64,000 bases of DNA, taken from assembly GCF_000164865.1 (NCBI RefSeq), contig NC_014618.1, positions 124,001 through 188,000 on the forward strand, given 5' to 3'. Below are positions 59,475 to 64,000 of this stretch, in pieces. The notes under the pieces are model-generated. The model was not told the origin of the DNA. It was given only the letters and a program-made list of their open reading frames with translations, and did not search any database. A program made the position numbers and the translations under genes. Numbering within the stretch: the stretch's first letter is position 1; the number at the start of each line of letters is the position of its first letter. Origin of the DNA: [Enterobacter] lignolyticus SCF1 (GTDB lineage: Bacteria > Pseudomonadota > Gammaproteobacteria > Enterobacterales > Enterobacteriaceae).

Positions 59475-60470
59475 TTACAGATCGCTCTTCTTGTGGAAAC
59501 CGTCTTTGATAACGGTCTCGTCGATGTTGCTCTTATTCACTTCAATCGGCGTCAGCAGGCGGGCGGGCACCTCTTTCAGGCCGTTGTTGAGCGTGGCGTC
59601 AGACTTTGGCTGCTGGCCGTTGCCGAGCTCAACGGCGATTTCCGCCGCCGTGGTCGCCAGCTGGGTAATCGGTTTATAGACCGTCATGGTCTGCGTGCCC
59701 TGCATGATGCGCTTCACGCCTGCCAGGTCGGCGTCCTGACCGGAAATCGCCACTTTGCCCGCCAGCCCCTGCGCGCTCAGCGCCTGAATGGCGCCGCCTG
59801 CGGTGGCGTCGTTCGAAGCCACTACCGCATCGATTTTGTTATTGTTCGCCGTAAGCGCGTTTTCCATAATCTTCAGCGCGTTTTCCGGTAACCAGCCGTC
59901 GGCCCACTGGTCGCCAACCACCTTAATTTTGCCGCTGTCGATATACGGTTTTAAGACTTTCATCTGCCCGGCGCGGAACATTTTGGCGTTGTTATCCACC
60001 GGCGAGCCGCCCATCAGGAAGTAGTTGCCCGTCGGCACCTTATTCACCAGGCTCTGGGCCTGCATTTCACCGACTTTTTCGTTATCAAAAGAGATATAAA
60101 AATCAATATCCGCGTTATTAATCATGCGGTCATAGGCCAGGACTTTAATGCCTTCCTGTTTGGCCTCTTTAATTACGTTACTTAATACCTGGCCGTTATA
60201 AGGAATAATAACGAGCACGTCGACGCCGCGGTTGATCATATTTTCAATCTGCGACATCTGTGTTTCTTCGTTGCCATTAGCCGATTGTACAAATACTTTT
60301 GCGCCTAACGATTCGGCTTTATTGACAAAAATATCGCGGTCTTTCTGCCAGCGCTCGAGGCGCAGGTCATCGATGGCCATGCCGATTTTGACTTCTTTGG
60401 CGATGCCCGCCATGCTGGTTAACAGAAGCGACGAGGCGCAAAGGGTGAGGCAAAGGTTCTTTATCTTCAT
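59475..60470 (-). CDS. xylF: Periplasmic D-xylose-binding protein
   Basis: XylF captures D-xylose for XylGH. The 331-residue protein has a signal peptide (MKIKNLCLTLCASSLLLTSM, cleavage near GIA-KE), then two Rossmann-like lobes. Recognisable segments are KIGMAIDDLRLERWQKDRD (about residues 28-46), VIIPYNGQVLSNVIKEAK and VVASNDATAGGAIQAL (about 216-231). The ATG has an AAGG site 10 nt upstream. It diverges from xylA across a 338-bp control region. Confidence 0.97.
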   Translation of the reverse strand: MKIKNLCLTLCASSLLLTSMAGIAKEVKIGMAIDDLRLERWQKDRDIFVNKAESLGAKVFVQSANGNEETQMSQIENMINRGVDVLVIIPYNGQVLSNVIKEAKQEGIKVLAYDRMINNADIDFYISFDNEKVGEMQAQSLVNKVPTGNYFLMGGSPVDNNAKMFRAGQMKVLKPYIDSGKIKVVGDQWADGWLPENALKIMENALTANNNKIDAVVASNDATAGGAIQALSAQGLAGKVAISGQDADLAGVKRIMQGTQTMTVYKPITQLATTAAEIAVELGNGQQPKSDATLNNGLKEVPARLLTPIEVNKSNIDETVIKDGFHKKSDL

Positions 60471-60808
60471 AGTCTTAATGCCTTTTGTAGGGTTATCGAG
60501 GGTTGAGATGAGCGATAAAAGAAACTGGCACGACGTATACGCAGCAAATTTTTAACATGCGAGATGAATCTGGCAATTACAGATTTTTATCTTCTGGTTA
60601 TGATATTTGGTTTATTTCACGATTTATGACCGCGATCTGATTTTAATACCCTGCAGCGCGCGGCCACAGGACAATATTTTGCGAGTCAGCGCACGTTTGT
60701 GGATTCTCTTAATCGCAGTGTGAAATAACGTAATTGAGCGTAGGGAAATCCGCACACAGTATTACTGCACAATCTGATATTTGCCGCGTCCTGATAATGG
60801 AGTTCAAT
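60471..60808. promoter_or_regulatory. xylF/xylA divergent control region
   Basis: In E. coli this spacer holds the two XylR sites and a CRP site that control xylFGHR and xylAB. A CRP-like sequence TGTGAAATAACGTAAT is seen at 60719-60734, with a good left half and weak right half. I cannot place the XylR repeats with confidence. No small gene is seen. Confidence 0.6.
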
Positions 60809-62131
60809 ATGCAAGCTTATTTCGATCAACTCGAACGTGTTCGTTATGAAGGCCCGAAAACGCAAAATCCGCTGGCGTTTCGCCACTACAACCCGGATGA
60901 ACTGGTGCTTGGCAAGCGCATGGAGGATCACCTGCGTTTTGCCGCCTGCTACTGGCACACCTTCTGCTGGAACGGAGCGGATATGTTCGGCGTGGGGTCA
61001 TTCGATCGCCCGTGGCAGCAGCCCGGCGAGGCGATTGCCCTGGCGAAGCGTAAAGCCGACGTGGCCTTTGAGTTCTTTCACAAGCTGAACGTGCCGTACT
61101 ACTGCTTCCATGACGTCGACGTTTCGCCGGAAGGCGCCACGCTGAAAGAGTATCTGAATAACATTGCGCAGATGGTTGATGTGCTGGCGGAAAAACAGCA
61201 GCAAAGCGGCGTGAAGCTGCTGTGGGGCACCGCGAACTGCTTTACCAACCCGCGCTATGGCGCCGGTGCGGCCACCAACCCGGACCCGGAAGTCTTCAGC
61301 TGGGCGGCGGCCCAGGTGGTGACCGCCATGAACGCCACCCATCAGCTGGGCGGGGAAAACTACGTGCTGTGGGGCGGCCGCGAAGGGTATGAAACGCTGC
61401 TGAATACCGACCTGCGCCAGGAACGCGAGCAGATTGGCCGCTTCATGCAGATGGTGGTCGAGCATAAGCACAAGATTGGTTTTCGCGGTACGCTGTTGAT
61501 TGAGCCGAAGCCGCAGGAGCCGACCAAGCACCAGTACGACTATGACGTCGCCACCGTGTACGGCTTCCTGAAGCAGTTCGGCCTGGAAAAAGAGATCAAA
61601 GTGAACATCGAAGCGAACCACGCGACGCTCGCCGGCCACTCGTTCCATCATGAAATCGCCTCGGCGATTGCGCTGGGCGTGTTTGGTTCGGTGGATGCCA
61701 ACCGCGGCGACGCGCAGCTCGGCTGGGATACCGACCAGTTCCCGAACAGCGTAGAAGAAAACGCGCTGGTGATGTATGAAATCATCAAAGCGGGCGGGTT
61801 CACCACCGGCGGGCTGAACTTCGACGCCAAGGTCCGTCGCCAGAGCACCGATAAATACGATCTGTTCTACGGCCATATTGGCGCGATGGACACGATGGCG
61901 CTGGCGCTGAAGGTGGCGGCGCGGATGATTGAAGACGGCGAGCTGGATAAACGCGTGGCGCGCCGCTATGCGGGCTGGAATGGTGAGCTTGGGCAGCAAA
62001 TTCTCAAAGGCCAGATGTCGCTGGCTGAGATTGCGAAGTACGCTGAACAGCATAGCCTGGCGCCGCAGCACCACAGCGGTCATCAGGAGCTGCTGGAAAA
62101 CCTGGTCAATCATTACCTGTTCGACAAGTAA
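60809..62131 (+). CDS. xylA: D-xylose isomerase
   Basis: XylA converts D-xylose to D-xylulose using two divalent metals. I start at 60809 (MQAYFDQLERVRYEG, 440 residues, the E. coli length) with AATGGAG 7 nt upstream; a longer in-frame start would enter the control region. It is a TIM barrel with the catalytic-His segment FHDVDVSPEG (about 100-109), WGGREGYETL (about 188-197), the metal ligand in IEPKPQEPTKHQ (about 231-242) and NIEANHATLAGH (about 266-277). Confidence 0.98.
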   Translation: MQAYFDQLERVRYEGPKTQNPLAFRHYNPDELVLGKRMEDHLRFAACYWHTFCWNGADMFGVGSFDRPWQQPGEAIALAKRKADVAFEFFHKLNVPYYCFHDVDVSPEGATLKEYLNNIAQMVDVLAEKQQQSGVKLLWGTANCFTNPRYGAGAATNPDPEVFSWAAAQVVTAMNATHQLGGENYVLWGGREGYETLLNTDLRQEREQIGRFMQMVVEHKHKIGFRGTLLIEPKPQEPTKHQYDYDVATVYGFLKQFGLEKEIKVNIEANHATLAGHSFHHEIASAIALGVFGSVDANRGDAQLGWDTDQFPNSVEENALVMYEIIKAGGFTTGGLNFDAKVRRQSTDKYDLFYGHIGAMDTMALALKVAARMIEDGELDKRVARRYAGWNGELGQQILKGQMSLAEIAKYAEQHSLAPQHHSGHQELLENLVNHYLFDK

Positions 62132-62139
62132 ATCGCCAC

Positions 62140-62162
62140 CGCGCCGCGAAAACCGCGGCGCG
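62140..62162 (+). promoter_or_regulatory. GC-rich hairpin in the xylA-xylB gap
   Basis: CGCGCCGCG (62140-62148) and CGCGGCGCG (62154-62162) form a 9-bp perfect stem with a 5-nt loop. It starts 9 nt after the xylA stop, and the xylB ribosome-binding site (AAGGAG) begins 6 nt after the stem. It may limit XylB synthesis relative to XylA or protect the xylA mRNA. Confidence 0.55.
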
Positions 62163-62181
62163 ACGTTAAGGAGTCGTCGCT

Positions 62182-63636
62182 ATGTATATCGGGATCGATC
62201 TGGGCACCTCCGGGGTAAAGGTTATCCTCGTGGGCGAACAGGGCGAAGTGATTGCCTCGCAGAGCGAAAAGTTAGCCGTTTCGCGCCCGCATCCGCTGTG
62301 GTCCGAGCAGGATCCCGAGCAGTGGTGGCAGGCCACGGATACCGCCATCAGGGCGCTGGCGGCGCAGCATTCGCTGCGCGAGGTCAGGGCGTTAGGCATC
62401 GCCGGGCAGATGCATGGCGCCACGCTGCTGGATAAACGGCAGCGCGTCCTGCGCCCGGCGATTTTATGGAACGATGGGCGCTGCGCTGAGGAGTGCGCGC
62501 TGCTGGAAGCGGCGGTGCCGCGTTCACGGGAGATAACCGGCAATCTGATGATGCCGGGCTTCACCGCGCCGAAACTGCTGTGGGTGCAGCGCCATGAGCC
62601 CGAGGTGTTCCGTCAGGTCGACAAGGTGCTGCTGCCAAAAGATTATTTGCGTCTGCGTATGACCGGCGTTTTTGCCAGCGATATGTCCGATGCGGCGGGG
62701 ACGCTGTGGATGGACGTGGCGAAGCGCGACTGGAGCGACGACATGCTGGCGGCATGCGGGCTTAGCCGCGATAACATGCCGGCGCTGTTTGAGGGCTGCG
62801 CTATCACTGGCACCCTGCTGCCTGAGGTGGCGCAGGCCTGGCAGATGTCCGCTGTTCCAGTGGTGGCGGGCGGCGGCGACAACGCGGCGGGCGCCGTCGG
62901 CGTGGGGATGTCCGATGCCGGACAGGCGATGCTGTCGCTGGGGACGTCGGGGGTCTATTTTGCCGTCAGTGAGGGTTTTCTCAGCAAGCCGGAGAGTGCG
63001 GTGCACAGCTTTTGCCACGCGCTGCCCGGACGCTGGCACCTGATGTCGGTGATGCTCAGCGCCGCCTCCTGCCTTGACTGGGCGGCGAAGCTGACCGGCC
63101 TGGGCGATGTGCCTGCGCTGCTGGCCGCCGCGCAAACGGCGGATAGCCACGCCGATCCGGTGTGGTTCCTGCCCTATCTTTCCGGCGAGCGCACGCCGCA
63201 CAACAACCCTAACGCCAAAGGCGTCTTTTTCGGCCTGACGCATCAGCACGGCCCGGCCGAGCTGGCGCTGGCGGTGCTGGAAGGCGTCGGCTTTGCGCTG
63301 GCGGATGGTATGGATGTGGTGCATGCCTGCGGCGTGAACCCCGCAAGCATTACCCTTATCGGCGGCGGCGCGCGCAGCGCCTGGTGGCGGCAAATGCTGG
63401 CGGATATAAGCGGTCTGACGCTCGACTACCGCACCGGCGGCGACGTTGGCCCGGCGCTGGGCGCTGCACGGCTGGCGCAGCTGGCCCTGCATCCAGGCAA
63501 ACCGTTTGCCGACCTGCTGACGCAGCTGCCGCTTGAGCAGTCGCACCGTCCCGACCCGGCGCGAACCGCCCACTATGCGCCGCGCCGAGAGACGTTCCGC
63601 AGATTGTACCAGCAGCTGGCGCCGCTGATGTCCTGA
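62182..63636 (+). CDS. xylB: Xylulokinase
   Basis: XylB phosphorylates D-xylulose to D-xylulose 5-phosphate. The 484-residue FGGY kinase begins with YIGIDLGTSGVKVILV (residues 2-17, ATP phosphate loop), has GQMHGATLLD (about 76-85) and the catalytic Asp in GGGDNAAGAVGVG (near 233), then SLGTSGVYFA and LIGGGARSAWWRQMLADI (about 393-410). The AAGGAG site is 8 nt before the ATG. A strong hairpin follows 9 nt after the stop. Confidence 0.98.
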   Translation: MYIGIDLGTSGVKVILVGEQGEVIASQSEKLAVSRPHPLWSEQDPEQWWQATDTAIRALAAQHSLREVRALGIAGQMHGATLLDKRQRVLRPAILWNDGRCAEECALLEAAVPRSREITGNLMMPGFTAPKLLWVQRHEPEVFRQVDKVLLPKDYLRLRMTGVFASDMSDAAGTLWMDVAKRDWSDDMLAACGLSRDNMPALFEGCAITGTLLPEVAQAWQMSAVPVVAGGGDNAAGAVGVGMSDAGQAMLSLGTSGVYFAVSEGFLSKPESAVHSFCHALPGRWHLMSVMLSAASCLDWAAKLTGLGDVPALLAAAQTADSHADPVWFLPYLSGERTPHNNPNAKGVFFGLTHQHGPAELALAVLEGVGFALADGMDVVHACGVNPASITLIGGGARSAWWRQMLADISGLTLDYRTGGDVGPALGAARLAQLALHPGKPFADLLTQLPLEQSHRPDPARTAHYAPRRETFRRLYQQLAPLMS

Positions 63637-63645
63637 GGCGAAAAA

Positions 63646-63671
63646 GGCCGCAGGATGTTACTCCTGCGGCC
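63646..63671. terminator. Terminator after xylB
   Basis: GGCCGCAGGA (63646-63655) and TCCTGCGGCC (63662-63671) form a perfect 10-bp stem with a 6-nt loop, preceded by AAAAA. It ends xylAB and, because A residues on the left become a T tract on the other strand, it also fits as the terminator of the minus-strand ldr transcript. Confidence 0.75.
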
Positions 63672-63720
63672 TGTTCGGGCGCTTGTTGCCATTACGGCAG
63701 CGGTGACGCCCACCCGAGCA

Positions 63721-63828
63721 TTACCTTCTGCTTTCGAGCCAGCCAACGATCAGGCTGGCGATAATAGCCGCGACGGTCGGCGCGGCAATATCGTGCCAGA
63801 AAGCGATGCCAAACTGTGCAAGCGTCAT
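63721..63828 (-). CDS. ldr: Ldr-family type I toxin, 35 residues
   Basis: A 36-codon frame from the ATG at 63828 to TAA at 63721 encodes MTLAQFGIAFWHDIAAPTVA followed by AIIASLIVGWLESRR. It matches E. coli LdrA/LdrD in the start MTLAQF, the FWHDIAAP motif at residues 10-17, the hydrophobic membrane helix and the basic C-terminus. These peptides insert in the inner membrane when expressed and are held off by an antisense Rdl RNA. It is convergent with xylB. E. coli K-12 has its ldr genes elsewhere, so the location differs. Confidence 0.85.
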   Translation of the reverse strand: MTLAQFGIAFWHDIAAPTVAAIIASLIVGWLESRR

Positions 63829-63839
63829 GATAGCTGTCC

Positions 63840-63942
63840 AGTTGCAATGGCAACCGTTCGTGGCTATCCTGTTGTTGTCTGGACAAAGGTTAGCCCCCGT
63901 TATGTTGCCTGGTAAATACCAAACAGCGTTCGGGGGTTTTCT
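63840..63942 (+). ncRNA. Probable Rdl-type antisense RNA of the ldr locus
   Basis: On the strand opposite the ldr leader, CCCCCG (63894-63899) and CGGGGG (63931-63936) pair around an inner TGGTA-AA-TACCA stem and are followed by TTTT, an intrinsic terminator. A short plus-strand RNA ending here would overlap the 5' leader of ldr, as Rdl RNAs do. The terminator is seen; the RNA's start and existence are inferred. Confidence 0.45.
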
Positions 63943-64000
63943 CTATCCGACGACTGCGTCGCCAGGTATGACCCCCGCAACGCTGCGCCTCCCTCAGTAC
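63943..64000. other. Window end, no gene seen
   Basis: The last 58 bases, after the antisense-RNA terminator, show no open frame or motif that I recognise. They may be part of the ldr leader or promoter. Confidence 0.3.

Noticed and set aside
1..64000. CRISPR arrays, tRNA or rRNA genes, prophage or integrase
   Set aside because: No regularly spaced repeats, no tRNA-like cloverleaf or rRNA sequence, and no phage genes were seen. The only mobile element is the IS4 copy.

Overview
The window is a chromosomal segment from a member of the Enterobacteriaceae with GC-rich coding sequence. Its gene order is colinear, in reverse orientation, with the Escherichia coli K-12 stretch that runs from xylB back to waaC. 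The accessory content (yiaKLX1X2PQRS arrangement, an Ldr toxin after xylB, a chemoreceptor, a FidL/MarT-like pair) points to the Klebsiella/Raoultella/Enterobacter/Kosakonia side of the family. The species cannot be settled from the sequence alone.

Layout. 1-2486 (minus): heptose part of the LPS core (waaC partial, waaF, hldD). 2703-4934 (plus): threonine catabolism (kbl-tdh). 5292-8443 (plus): three surface-polysaccharide genes (O-antigen-ligase-like membrane protein, GT2 glycosyltransferase, Caps_synth-type transferase) where E. coli has waaH/yibD. 8460-12233 (minus): gpmM-envC-yibQ. 12481-15577 (plus): yibN-grxC-secB-gpsA-cysE. 15574-19673 (minus): lldPRD and trmL, with two LldR operators upstream of lldP. 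19947-24551: yibL, yibT and the mannitol operon mtlADR, with an array of four CRP-like sites upstream. 25081-30587 (plus): yibI-yibH, yibF, selAB. 30584-34017: an AT-richer regulatory patch (LysR, FidL-like, MarT/CadC-like, stand-alone winged-helix regulator). 34146-36074: a chemoreceptor. 36129-43644 (minus): yiaKLX1X2PQRS for 2,3-diketo-L-gulonate/L-ascorbate catabolism. 43760-48349 (minus): a CUT2-type sugar ABC transporter plus an SMP-30-type lactonase. 48565-49380 (plus): the IclR-type regulator plaR/yiaJ. 49405-52852 (minus): avtA and malS. 53167-53991: bax. 54027-55454: a complete IS4-like element. 55480-63636: xylR, xylHGF (minus) and xylAB (plus). The last 300 bases hold an Ldr-type type I toxin and its probable antisense RNA.

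How the genes work together. The most unusual part is the yia locus. The downstream enzymes reduce 2,3-diketo-L-gulonate, phosphorylate it, decarboxylate it and epimerise the product to D-xylulose 5-phosphate. Between the regulator and the first enzyme lies an ABC importer whose last gene encodes a lactonase. Both the importer/lactonase unit and yiaK have the same IclR-type operator in front of them. A coherent reading is that the module imports a sugar lactone, possibly dehydroascorbate or ascorbate, and opens it to feed YiaK. This is inference.

Other points of note: an IS4 copy landed in the loop of the bax/xylR bidirectional terminator; a hairpin overlaps the ribosome-binding site of trmL; a 35-residue Ldr toxin follows xylB; and the MarT/FidL-like pair is present without an adjacent autotransporter gene. 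No CRISPR array, tRNA, rRNA or prophage was seen.
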